A stretch of DNA of 7,791 bases from RECO01 sp050485385 (GCA_050485385.1 JBJHBG010000159.1:1-7791), one strand, 5' to 3'. Counted from the stretch's first letter, positions 1 through 6,639 are shown. Notes: a model not told the origin generated them from the letters alone. Numbers and translations: made by a program.

Positions 1-88
1 GAGACAGGCCGGGCACCGTGGCCCGGACGCGCGCTGCCTCCAGCATATGGGCGCTTCGGTCGGTGGCGGGCGCCTCGGCCATGGTCAC
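1..88 (-). CDS. N-terminal fragment of an unidentified divergent gene, cut by the window edge
   Basis: Reading leftwards from a GTG at 88-86, an open frame runs off the window at base 1 after 29 codons with no stop. It begins V-T-M-A-E-A-P-A-T-D-R-S and continues with HMLEAARVRATVPGLS. A GGAGG Shine-Dalgarno sequence (complement of 96-100) lies 7 nt before the GTG, which favours GTG over the in-frame ATG at 82-80, where the spacing would be 13 nt. The fragment is too short for me to assign a family, and it has no obvious signal peptide or membrane segment. It is divergent from the MarR-type gene at 159, an arrangement in which MarR repressors commonly control the neighbouring gene, so it may be that regulator's target. 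That role is inference. The main support is the ribosome binding site plus the open frame. Confidence 0.5.
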   Translation of the reverse strand, partial: MTMAEAPATDRSAHMLEAARVRATVPGLS

Positions 89-138
89 GCAGCATCCTCC
101 CCAGGCGGCGTTGCGTCGCGCTTGTTGCCATCACAAAA

Positions 139-150
139 TTGCATATACAA
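139..150. promoter_or_regulatory. Near-palindrome TTGCATATACAA, candidate MarR operator overlapping a weak promoter
   Basis: TTGCATATACAA matches its reverse complement at 10 of 12 positions. It sits in the only AT-rich stretch of the left end (about 131-158), between the divergent gene start at 88 and the MarR gene. A weak sigma70-like pair for the rightward gene, TTGTTG (122-127) and TATACA (144-149) with a 16-nt spacer, overlaps it, so a bound dimer would block RNA polymerase. MarR proteins are known to bind short AT-rich palindromes in divergent intergenic regions. That this one is the operator is inference from position and symmetry. Confidence 0.45.
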
Positions 151-158
151 GTAAATTC

Positions 159-638
159 ATGGACACGTACGAAGCCGCCAGCTGCATGACCGCCGATTGC
201 CTCTGCTTCCGCGCCAGGCGGACGGCGCGGGCGATCACGCGGCTCTACGACGATGCGCTCAGGCCACTGGGCCTGCAGGCCACGCAGCTCACGCTGTTGA
301 ATGCCATCGCCATGGGCGTGGCGCGGCTCGGCCCGACAGGCGTGCCGATGCGGGTGCTGGCCGATCAGCTCGCGATGGACCTGACGACGATGTCCAGGAA
401 CCTGCGGCCGCTGGAGAAGGCGGGGCTGATCGTCGTCGACCGCCAGGAGGGGGACCGGCGGGTGCGCGTGGTGCGGCTCGCGCCCGCCGGCGAGACCTGC
501 CTCGTCGACGCTTGGCCACGCTGGCGGGAGGCCCATGCCAAGGTGGTTGCGGCGCTGGGGGAGGAGGGCGCCATCCGGCTGCGCGAGGGCTTCGATGCCG
601 CCGCCCGCGCCACGGTCGCCGCCGCTCAGGGGCGGTAG
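159..638 (+). CDS. MarR-family winged helix-turn-helix transcriptional regulator
   Basis: The product is 159 residues, the usual MarR size, and is a cytoplasmic dimeric DNA-binding protein. Residues 20-55 form the N-terminal dimerisation and helical part (TARAITRLYDDALRPLGL). Residues 62-111 form the winged helix: a recognition helix around TTMSRNLRPLEKAGL and a wing with the family signature DRQEGDRRVRVVRL. C-terminal helices follow. An in-frame start exists at 18, but it would add 47 residues with no family character and read through the promoter-like region. ATG 159 is used here. ATG 186 (MTADCLCF) is equally plausible and gives 150 residues; neither has a clear Shine-Dalgarno sequence. 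Cysteines at 9, 14, 16 and 113 (DCLCF near the N-terminus) could make it redox or electrophile responsive, which is inference. It is divergent from the fragment at 1-88, and its 3' end overlaps the convergent VOC gene by 13 bp. Confidence 0.88.
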   Translation: MDTYEAASCMTADCLCFRARRTARAITRLYDDALRPLGLQATQLTLLNAIAMGVARLGPTGVPMRVLADQLAMDLTTMSRNLRPLEKAGLIVVDRQEGDRRVRVVRLAPAGETCLVDAWPRWREAHAKVVAALGEEGAIRLREGFDAAARATVAAAQGR

Positions 639-1021
639 GTGCCGAAGCTCCAGAGATGCCCCTCGACGTCGCGGGCGCTGTACTCGCGCGAGCCGTAGTC
701 GGTATCGGCCAGCGGCCGCACGATCAGGGCGCCGGCCGCTCGGGCGCGGGCGTAGTGCGCGTCGACGTCGTCCACCGCGACGTAGACGCCTTGCTCGGTG
801 GTCCAAGGGTTGGCCGGATCGGGCGGGCGCTTCGAGCCGAACATCACGATGCCGTTGCCGAAACGCAATTCGGCGTGGGCGATACCGCCCTGGCCGTCCT
901 CGTACACCGCGTGCCGGGCGAAACCGAACGCCCGCTCCAGCCAGTCCGCCGCGGCCGGTGCGTCCTGGTAGCCAAGGGCCGGAAAGAGGCTCGCCGTCAC
1001 CTTCGTCTCGGTCTCGTCCAT
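626..1021 (-). CDS. VOC-superfamily (glyoxalase/bleomycin-resistance fold) protein
   Basis: This is a 131-residue single-module protein of the vicinal oxygen chelate fold, built from paired beta-alpha-beta-beta-beta units. The first unit starts at SLFPALGYQDAPAAADWLERAFGF (residues 11-34). The second covers YVAVDDVDAHYARARAAGA (80-98) and ends in DVEGHLWSFGTYRP (118-131), typical of the PhnB-like/glyoxalase subgroup. His49 (AHAELRFG) and Glu120 fall where VOC metal ligands usually lie. Relatives include glyoxalases, extradiol dioxygenases and antibiotic-binding proteins, so the reaction cannot be assigned. A good AAGGGAG ribosome binding site (complement of 1028-1034) lies 6 nt before the ATG. 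The gene is 64 nt downstream of the AraC-type gene in the same direction, a pairing seen often in proteobacteria, and could be the tail of the tct transcript. Its 3' end overlaps the MarR gene tail-to-tail. Confidence 0.88.
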   Translation of the reverse strand: MDETETKVTASLFPALGYQDAPAAADWLERAFGFARHAVYEDGQGGIAHAELRFGNGIVMFGSKRPPDPANPWTTEQGVYVAVDDVDAHYARARAAGALIVRPLADTDYGSREYSARDVEGHLWSFGTYRP

Positions 1022-1085
1022 GGGTCGCTCCCTTGGTTGAAGGCGTCACCTTGCGGTGGCCGGGCCCCGGAGTCTTGGACGGATG

Positions 1086-1961
1086 TCAGCCCTCGCGGGC
1101 GAAGATGCCCGTACCGTCGGCGAGGCGGCGGCGGGCGAAGGCGGTCGGCGCCTCGCCGGCGAAGCGGCGGAAGTCGCGGTTGAAGTGCGCCTGATCGCAA
1201 TAGCCGGTGGCGAGCGCCACCTCGACGAGCGGCAGGGCGGGGCGCCTGTCCATCAGGGCCACCGCGCGCTCGAAGCGCAGGAGCCTTGCCGCCGTCTTGG
1301 GGCCGACGCCGAAGGTGGTGCGGAACGCCGCATGGAGTTGCTGGCGCGCCATGCCGATCTCCGCCGCGAGATCGGCGACGGCCAGCCGCCCGTGTGCGGC
1401 GGCGAGGCGCTGCCACGCCCGCTCCATCGCTGGCGGCGTGGGCTGCATCAGCCGGCGGCCGAAGAAGCGGTCGAGGAGGTCGAACCGCGCGGGCGCGTCC
1501 GGCGCGTCGCCCAGTTGCTGCCGCAAGCTCCGCACCGCGACCCCGAGCACGGCCTCGACGTCGACCGTCGTCTGCCGCAGGCGGCCGAGCGGCAGGTGCA
1601 GCAGGCGGCGGGCGCCGAGCGGCGTCAGGTCGACCTGCACGCAATGCACTGGACCGCTGGCCCGCACCGTCACCGGCGCCGTGTGCAGGCCGGCGGCGAA
1701 GCCGTCGGCAAGGCGTTGCCAGGGGCCGCCGGTATCGGCCCGCAGGTGGAACGCACCCTCGAAGGTGAGGATCAGCGGCACGACCGTGGTCGGCAGCTCC
1801 TGGCGGGCGATCGTATTCGCGCCCCACTCGACGTAGTCCTCATAGCCGAGCACGAGCGGGTGCAGCGCGGGCGCGGGTGCCGCGCGGACGAGGCACCAGC
1901 GGCCCAGCGCCGAGGCGTGCTCGATCCGCTCGAGGGGCCGTGGCGCGATCCCGCCGTCCAC
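1086..1961 (-). CDS. AraC-family transcriptional regulator
   Basis: The product is 291 residues with the usual AraC two-part layout. The N-terminal half (about 40-140) is a beta-rich cupin-like sensing domain (YVEWGANTIARQELPTTVVP). The C-terminal third (about 180-280) carries two helix-turn-helix units: the first at AVADLAAEIGMARQQLHAAF (residues 194-213), the second ending in the strong family signature ATGYCDQAHFNRDFRRFAG (251-269). It should bind DNA in the cytoplasm and usually act as an activator in response to a small ligand. The start used is a GTG at 1961-1959, only 12 nt after the tctA stop, so it is probably cotranscribed with the transporter. The ribosome binding site is weak (GAGACGG-like), and translation may depend on tctA read-through. 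The first 30 residues are Ala/Arg/Pro-rich and unlike a domain, so the true start could be further in. Regulation of the tct operon or of the downstream VOC gene is inference from position. Confidence 0.87.
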   Translation of the reverse strand: MDGGIAPRPLERIEHASALGRWCLVRAAPAPALHPLVLGYEDYVEWGANTIARQELPTTVVPLILTFEGAFHLRADTGGPWQRLADGFAAGLHTAPVTVRASGPVHCVQVDLTPLGARRLLHLPLGRLRQTTVDVEAVLGVAVRSLRQQLGDAPDAPARFDLLDRFFGRRLMQPTPPAMERAWQRLAAAHGRLAVADLAAEIGMARQQLHAAFRTTFGVGPKTAARLLRFERAVALMDRRPALPLVEVALATGYCDQAHFNRDFRRFAGEAPTAFARRRLADGTGIFAREG

Positions 1962-1973
1962 GGCCGTCTCGGC

Positions 1974-3464
1974 TCAGCCGGAGGGACGGAGACTGCGGCG
2001 CATCCATCCCACCACCACGAAGCTCCAGACGGCGATGGTGATGACGCCGAGGAAGGCCGCGATCGGCCGGTCGAAGAAGGCGGTGAGGTCACCCTGCGCA
2101 CGCATCATCGAGGTCATGAAGGTGCGCTCCAGCATCGGCCCGAGCACGATGCCGAGGATCGCCGGGGCCAGCGGAAAGCCGTTGTCCTCCATGAGAAAGG
2201 CGATGACGCCGAGCACCAGGATCATGACCACGCCGACGACGGTGTTGTTGATGGCGAAGGCGCCGACGATGCAGAAAATCAGGATCAACGGCACCAACAC
2301 GTCGCGCGGCACCCTCAGCACCTGCTTGGCGAGCCGAATGGCAACGAAGCCGAGCGGCAGCATCAAAATGCCCGCGACAAAGAAGGTGATGAAGACCGCA
2401 TAGATGAGCTGGGGTTCGTTCATGAACACGGTCGGACCGGGATTCATACCCTTCATGTAGAGCACGCCGACGACGATCGCGGTGATGGTGTCGCCGGGGA
2501 TGCCGAAGACGATGGCCGGAACCCAGGCGCCGCCGATGCCGGCGTTGTTGGCGGCGCCGCAGTCGACGATGCCCTCGACGTGGCCGGTGCCGAACTTCTC
2601 CGGTTCCTTGGAGAAGCGCTTGGAGGTGGCGTAGGCGATCCAGGCGGCGATGTCCGCACCGGCGCCGGGCAACGCCCCGACGCCGGTGCCGATGACCGAG
2701 CCCCGGAGGACGTTGACCTTGTAGCGCCGGAGGATGCCGAACATGCCCTTGAACGGGTTGGCAAGGCTCACCTGCGGCAGCCGCTCCTCGCGCACGCGCT
2801 GGGTGACCGTGCGCAACAGCTCGGAGATGGCGAACATGCCGATCATCGCCGGGATGAAGCTGACGCCCGCCATCAGCTCGACGCTGCCGAAGGTGTAACG
2901 CGGATAGCCGGCGGTGGGGTCGATGCCGATGGTCGCCACGAACAGGCCAAGCAGCAGCGAGACCATGCCCTTCAACGGCGAGCCCGTACTGACGAAGGCG
3001 GCACAGGAAAGACCGAACAGCGCCAGCCAGAAATATTCGAAGCTGGAGAAGCGCAGCGCCACCTCGGCCAGCATCGGAGCGCTGGTGCTGAGGACGAGCG
3101 CGCCGAAGAGGCCGCCGATCACGGCGCAGACGAGGCCGACGCCGAGTGCCGTCTCCGCCTGGCCGTTGCGGCTCAGATTGTAGGCGTCGTCGACATAGGC
3201 GGCGGAGGCGGGCGTGCCGGGGATGCGCAGGAGCGCGCCCGGTATGTCGCCCGCGAAGATCGCCATGGTGGTCGTCGTGACGATGGCGGCGATCGCCGGC
3301 ACCGGGTCCATGAAGAACGTGATCGGCACCAGCAGTGCCGTTGCCATGGTGGCCGTCAGACCCGGCAAGGCGCCGACGAACAGCCCGAACATACCGGAGA
3401 GGAGGATGACGGTGAGAACGTAGGGATCGAAGACGAGAAAGAAGGCCTGTTCGAGAATGCCCAT
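1974..3464 (-). CDS. tctA: Tripartite tricarboxylate transporter large permease subunit TctA
   Basis: This 496-residue, highly hydrophobic inner-membrane protein is full length for the TctA family (about 500 residues, roughly 12 membrane segments). It forms the transport channel of the TTT system and takes solute delivered by the periplasmic TctC protein. Diagnostic motifs occur in two internally similar halves: GALPGLTATMA at 31-41 with AGDIPGALLRIPGTPASAAY at 71-90, and GALPGAGADIA at 263-273 with GIGGAWVPAIVFGIPGDT at 309-326. Such duplicated, oppositely oriented halves are typical of secondary transporters. The region GTGHVEGIVDCGAANNAGIG (292-311) is also strongly family-like. The ATG at 3464-3462 follows the tctB stop by 4 nt, with a GGTAGGG ribosome binding site inside the end of tctB, so translation is probably coupled. 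The substrate class in known systems is citrate or other carboxylates; here it is undetermined. Confidence 0.95.
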   Translation of the reverse strand: MGILEQAFFLVFDPYVLTVILLSGMFGLFVGALPGLTATMATALLVPITFFMDPVPAIAAIVTTTTMAIFAGDIPGALLRIPGTPASAAYVDDAYNLSRNGQAETALGVGLVCAVIGGLFGALVLSTSAPMLAEVALRFSSFEYFWLALFGLSCAAFVSTGSPLKGMVSLLLGLFVATIGIDPTAGYPRYTFGSVELMAGVSFIPAMIGMFAISELLRTVTQRVREERLPQVSLANPFKGMFGILRRYKVNVLRGSVIGTGVGALPGAGADIAAWIAYATSKRFSKEPEKFGTGHVEGIVDCGAANNAGIGGAWVPAIVFGIPGDTITAIVVGVLYMKGMNPGPTVFMNEPQLIYAVFITFFVAGILMLPLGFVAIRLAKQVLRVPRDVLVPLILIFCIVGAFAINNTVVGVVMILVLGVIAFLMEDNGFPLAPAILGIVLGPMLERTFMTSMMRAQGDLTAFFDRPIAAFLGVITIAVWSFVVVGWMRRSLRPSG

Positions 3465-3468
3465 GACC

Positions 3469-3945
3469 CTACCAGCCGTATGCGCGCAAGAGTCCGCCCG
3501 GTAGCGGCACGAGCAACAGCCGCGCGAAGGCGTAGTAGATGACGAAGGTGGCAGCCGCCGAGATCAGTAGCGAGCTGAGCACGTGGCCCTGCCGCAGCTT
3601 GATCATCAGCGCTGCCGTGACGACGAACGCAGTGGGAATGAAGCCGACCGGGCCCGCCGCCACGATGTAGACGGCGAGCGCCATGAGGATCGCCAGCGCG
3701 TTCGATACCTGGCGGCCGGAAGTCACCCATTCGTCCGGCTGCGCCCAACCCTCGACGCGCAGCCGGCGAAGACCCGAGACGATCAGGACCAGCCCGGCGA
3801 AGCCGAGACCGGTCCCGATCACCTGCGGGAAGAGCGCCGGGCCGAAACGTTGGCCCGGCATGGCCGGAAAGGTCGTCGAGTAGCCGATCACCGCGGCGGC
3901 GAACAACAACAGGATGAGCCCGGATATGGCGTCGTTGACGCGCAT
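3469..3945 (-). CDS. tctB: Tripartite tricarboxylate transporter small membrane subunit TctB
   Basis: The product is 158 residues, the normal size for TctB (DUF1468-type). This poorly conserved inner-membrane subunit partners the TctA permease. Membrane segments can be seen at about 7-22, 42-59, 82-98, 102-116 and 123-147. The family motif FGPALFPQVIGTGLG occurs at 34-48, after the first membrane segment and a short loop (TTFPAMPGQR). The loop at about 60-80 is charged and presumably faces the cytoplasm. The ATG at 3945-3943 is preceded by GGTGGAA as ribosome binding site and lies 19 nt after the tctC stop. The 4-nt gap to tctA places it firmly in the same operon. The sequence itself would be weak evidence, but length, topology, motif and location between tctC and tctA make the call secure. 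Confidence 0.92.
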   Translation of the reverse strand: MRVNDAISGLILLLFAAAVIGYSTTFPAMPGQRFGPALFPQVIGTGLGFAGLVLIVSGLRRLRVEGWAQPDEWVTSGRQVSNALAILMALAVYIVAAGPVGFIPTAFVVTAALMIKLRQGHVLSSLLISAAATFVIYYAFARLLLVPLPGGLLRAYGW

Positions 3946-3964
3946 CGCCGCGGTTCCACCCCGG

Positions 3965-4930
3965 CTACTGGACGATGCCGACTTCCCGCATCACGCGGCC
4001 GAAGTCCTCGTTGTTGCTGGCGAGGTAGTCGCGGAACTCGTCGCCCTCGCGCCAGATCATGCCGAAGCCGCGACCCTCCATGAACTCCTTGAACTCGTCG
4101 CTCTCGTAGACGGCACGCAATGCCGGTAGCAGCGTGTCGACCACCTCGTCGGGCATGCCCGCGGGCCCGACCACGGTCCGCCAAGCGGCCATCTCCCAGT
4201 CGATGCCGGCGGCCTCCTGCAGGGTCGGTACGTCGGGGAAGGCCGGGTTACGCTCGGCGGCCATGATGCCGAGGCTCTTGACCCGGCCGGCCTCCATCAA
4301 GGAGCGCGCCTCGACCACGGAGCAGGGCACCACCTCGACGTTGCCGGCGACCAGTTCCTGGAGGCCCGGTGCCGCACCCTCGCTCGGGATCCAGCGGATG
4401 GCATCGCCCGGGAGCCCGGCCTCGACCAGCATGCCGGCGACCGAGATGTGCCAGATGCCGCCCTGGCCGGTGCCCGTGGCGGTGAGCTCGCCCGGGTTCT
4501 CGCGGGCGTGATCGATCAGCTCCTCCAGCGAGTCCCAGGGCGCGTCGACTGCCACCTGCACGCCGGCCGGATCGGCATTGTACATCGCGATCAGGGTATA
4601 GTCGTCGTAGGTGAGGTCGGTCAGGCCCTGCCAGTGCATCATGTTGATTTCGACGGTCATGATGCCGAGCGTGTAGCCGTCGGGCTCGGCCGTCGCGATC
4701 GCCGAATGGCCGACCACGCCGCTGCCGCCGGTGCGGTTCACCACGTTCACCGGCTGGCCGATCTCGCGCTCGAGAATCGAGGCGATGATGCGCGCGGTCG
4801 CATCGGTACCGCCGCCGGCACCCCAGGGCACGATCATGGTGATCGGCCGCTCCGGATAGGTATGTGCCGTTCCGGCCGCGAGCACGATGGCAGCAGCCGC
4901 GCCGAGCGCGGCGAGCGAGCGTCGTTGCAT
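3965..4930 (-). CDS. tctC: TctC/Bug-family periplasmic solute-binding protein of the TTT system
   Basis: This 321-residue extracytoplasmic protein is the standard length for the Bug/TctC family. Residues 1-23 form a signal peptide: a positive QRRS start, a hydrophobic AALGAAAAIVLAAG core, then a cleavage region near TAHT before the mature YPERPITMIVPW. Family motifs are VPWGAGGGTDATAR (34-47), the strand and loop VNVVNRTGGSGVVGH (61-75), AEPDGYTLGIM (81-91), TGTGQGGIWHISVAGML (152-168) and FPDVPTLQEAAG (231-242). The mature protein is expected to bind a carboxylate between two lobes and deliver it to TctAB. An excellent AGGGAGG ribosome binding site (complement of 4936-4942), 5 nt from the ATG, fixes the start. 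It is the first gene of the leftward operon. Bug proteins are often present in many paralogues with varied ligands, so the substrate cannot be named. Confidence 0.94.
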   Translation of the reverse strand: MQRRSLAALGAAAAIVLAAGTAHTYPERPITMIVPWGAGGGTDATARIIASILEREIGQPVNVVNRTGGSGVVGHSAIATAEPDGYTLGIMTVEINMMHWQGLTDLTYDDYTLIAMYNADPAGVQVAVDAPWDSLEELIDHARENPGELTATGTGQGGIWHISVAGMLVEAGLPGDAIRWIPSEGAAPGLQELVAGNVEVVPCSVVEARSLMEAGRVKSLGIMAAERNPAFPDVPTLQEAAGIDWEMAAWRTVVGPAGMPDEVVDTLLPALRAVYESDEFKEFMEGRGFGMIWREGDEFRDYLASNNEDFGRVMREVGIVQ

Positions 4931-4935
4931 TCTTG

Positions 4936-4942
4936 CCTCCCT
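4936..4942 (-). promoter_or_regulatory. Strong Shine-Dalgarno sequence of tctC
   Basis: The complement reads AGGGAGG, followed by CAAGA and the ATG of tctC. It is the strongest ribosome binding site in the window and decides the start of the binding-protein gene. High translation of the binding subunit relative to the membrane subunits is usual for such transporters. Confidence 0.8.
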
Positions 4943-5025
4943 GCAACAGGTGACCGGTGCCAGGGAACCGCCATTGCGGCCCCACCGATCATTCTTCGCC
5001 GCGCACTCTGCACCGACCGGGCCGT

Positions 5026-5037
5026 CGCTTGCAAGCG
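5026..5037. promoter_or_regulatory. Perfect 12-bp palindrome CGCTTGCAAGCG, candidate operator
   Basis: CGCTTGCAAGCG is identical to its reverse complement. It lies 96 bp upstream of tctC and about 200 bp upstream of the gene at 5236, a position suited to a dimeric regulator. By chance about two such 12-bp palindromes are expected in a window this long, but fewer than 0.1 in this 305-bp gap. The protein that would bind is unknown. AraC proteins usually use direct rather than inverted repeats, so the AraC-type gene here is not an obvious partner. Confidence 0.3.
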
Positions 5038-5235
5038 GCTGCCGGCCCGAAATCCGCCACGCGAGCCGGCGACGGCGCCACGAACCGCCACCCCGCCCGG
5101 AGCGGCGTCGCCGTCGCGTCCGATGGGAACCGTGCCACCGGCAACACCGTTGTCGTTGCTTGAAGCCAGTCGAGCCACTCGTTCCGTCACCATCGAGCGG
5201 CTTGGCGTGCCGACGACGAGCGGAGTGCGAAGATC

Positions 5236-6639
5236 ATGGACGCCTATGGAGTCGCGGGCTTCGATTCCGCCGCCAGTATGCTCGAGGCAACGGCCCGTGC
5301 CGTCGCCGGCAAGGACTATCCGGCAATGGGCCACTCGACTTTGCTCCGTCTGCCGGTCAAGGCATCGGAACTATTGCCCACCACGGCGAGGCGTGCCGCC
5401 TACGCTGCCGCGACGGGCATGGAAGCCGTCTCGCAGAAAGACATCGACAAGGTCGATCCGTCGGCGATCGCCGAGTGGGCGACGGGGCAGTACGAGGCGC
5501 CGACCTATCCGGCGGTGATGATCGGCTCGTCGAGCGGTGCGCTGGTCCATCTCGCAGCCGCGATGCGGATGCCGTGGCTACCGCAGACGATGATGGTTGG
5601 CGTGCGACGGGAAGGCGGCGGCGTCGACGACCCGCGCGGCGACCTGGAGCAGGCGCGGCGTTGCGGCGAGCGGCTGGTGGCAGCGCATCCCGACATTCAG
5701 CTGCATCAGATGCACGATCCGAGCCAGGACCGGCTGTCGCTGGAGTACATCAGCTACTTCCGCTTCAAGTACCGCCACCTGCCGCCGGCTTATCGCCGCT
5801 TTCTGACCGAGCGCCTGCCGCTTGGCTCGCTGATCGTCGTGTCCGACTGCCGCAAGCGCTGGCCCACCGCCCGGATCAACGACCGCTACGTCTTTCAGTT
5901 CGGCGCCGTCGGCAGCATGGAGCCCGAAGAGTATGTCGAGGGTAGCGAGCGGGTTCGGGCCTACCTGCGGCATTACGGTGTCGAACAGGACGGTTGGGAT
6001 GCGCCGGCCGCGGATGACGTGAGCCCGGAGGCCGAATGGGGCTTCGAGACGGCGCTGATGGCCGACATCGAGGCGGTCGCTCGGGACTGCGGACACCGAA
6101 TCCTCCGACTTTCCTTCGAGGATGCCGAGCACCCGAGCCCGCTGGTGGCCGATCTCCATCGCGATTGGTATCGTCGGCTGGAGCGGCCGGCGCGGCGGCT
6201 CCTCGTCGGCTCCTTCGTGCTGGTGGAGCCGCATTGGACGTTGCGCACCGCCTCCGTTCCGTTCTGGACGACCTTCAACTGCGCGCCATCGCTCGCCCGG
6301 CTCCGCCACTATCTCGAGAACTCGCCGGGATTCGACCAGATCCGCATGATGATCTTTCCGCACGGCACGCAGTCCGTTGGCCTGCCTTCGCTGGAGGATT
6401 GGCGCGACGCGCTCCGCCTGGGCAGCGGCGACGTCGGCTTTCTCGGCCTGAGCGAAGAGAAATATCCCCACCACTTTGCCGCTTTGGCGAATTACTCCAC
6501 CGAAGCGCAAGATCTCGGCGACCACCTGCCGCTGCCGGAGGCGCTGGCCGTACCGGATTTCGAGCGCTTCCTCGCGGCAGCCGGCGATCGCTATGCCGTG
6601 AGCGTCGAGTACCCGGACGGAAGCCAGCCCACCCATTGA
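5236..6639 (+). CDS. Conserved-looking protein of unknown function with a GSSSG (GXSXG-type) motif
   Basis: The product is 467 residues and cannot be assigned to a named family with confidence. It has no signal peptide or membrane segment, so it is probably cytoplasmic. Residues 93-118 (AVMIGSSSGALVHLAAAM, then PWLPQT) look like a beta-strand, a nucleophile-elbow-like GSSSG turn and a helix, as in serine hydrolases, but the rest does not follow a standard alpha/beta-hydrolase plan. Other motif-like stretches are HQMHDPSQDRLSLEYISYFR (157-176), KRWPTARINDRYVFQFGAVG (207-226), EAEWGFETAL (265-274), LVEPHWTLRTASVPFWTTFN (329-348) and MMIFPHGTQSVGLP (371-384). Many Trp, His and Arg residues in such blocks suggest an enzyme or ligand-binding protein. 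The coding pattern is strong and the frame is intact. ATG 5236 has CGGAG 10 nt upstream. It is divergent from the tct operon and may share its control region. A methyltransferase- or hydrolase-like fold are the alternatives I considered; neither is proven. Confidence 0.82.
   Translation: MDAYGVAGFDSAASMLEATARAVAGKDYPAMGHSTLLRLPVKASELLPTTARRAAYAAATGMEAVSQKDIDKVDPSAIAEWATGQYEAPTYPAVMIGSSSGALVHLAAAMRMPWLPQTMMVGVRREGGGVDDPRGDLEQARRCGERLVAAHPDIQLHQMHDPSQDRLSLEYISYFRFKYRHLPPAYRRFLTERLPLGSLIVVSDCRKRWPTARINDRYVFQFGAVGSMEPEEYVEGSERVRAYLRHYGVEQDGWDAPAADDVSPEAEWGFETALMADIEAVARDCGHRILRLSFEDAEHPSPLVADLHRDWYRRLERPARRLLVGSFVLVEPHWTLRTASVPFWTTFNCAPSLARLRHYLENSPGFDQIRMMIFPHGTQSVGLPSLEDWRDALRLGSGDVGFLGLSEEKYPHHFAALANYSTEAQDLGDHLPLPEALAVPDFERFLAAAGDRYAVSVEYPDGSQPTH

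Larger units (their letters stand above)
4931..5235. other. 305-bp divergent non-coding region between tctC and the unknown gene
   Basis: No convincing coding frame is found here on either strand; the open frames crossing it are Arg/Ala/Pro-rich shadows. It must contain the promoters of both flanking genes, but I see no clear sigma70 -35/-10 pair, as is common in GC-rich genomes. It includes the tctC ribosome binding site (4936-4942), a perfect 12-bp palindrome (5026-5037), and a CGGAG ribosome-binding-like sequence (5221-5225) 10 nt before the ATG at 5236. Confidence 0.6.

Noticed and set aside
18..158. N-terminal extension of the MarR gene from ATG 18.
   Set aside because: The extra 47 residues have no family character, cross the AT-rich promoter and palindrome, and overlap the divergent gene start at 88.
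1022..1085. Possible hairpin CCGGGCCCCGG in the AraC-VOC gap as a terminator.
   Set aside because: The arms are 5 bp with a 1-nt loop and no T-run follows; it is not a workable terminator.
197..1183. A 328-codon rightward frame overlapping the MarR and VOC genes.
   Set aside because: Arg/Gly/Ala-rich low-complexity product with no motif; it is a second-frame shadow of the MarR gene and antisense of VOC.
1056..3542. An 828-codon rightward open frame antisense to the AraC, tctA and tctB genes.
   Set aside because: Its product is almost only Asp, Glu, Arg, His, Gly and Ala with no hydrophobic core or domain, as expected when GC-rich genes for membrane proteins are read from the opposite strand. 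The leftward genes have clear family motifs and ribosome binding sites.
4448..5945. Two long rightward frames (4448-5518 and 4887-5945) crossing the tctC 5' end and the divergent spacer.
   Set aside because: They are Arg/Pro/Ser-rich, overlap well supported genes in other frames, and have no ribosome binding site or recognisable domain.
5578..6636. A 352-codon leftward frame antisense to the unknown protein.
   Set aside because: Composition is that of an antisense reading and it lacks domains. The rightward frame has the better coding pattern and blocks of aromatic and conserved-looking residues.
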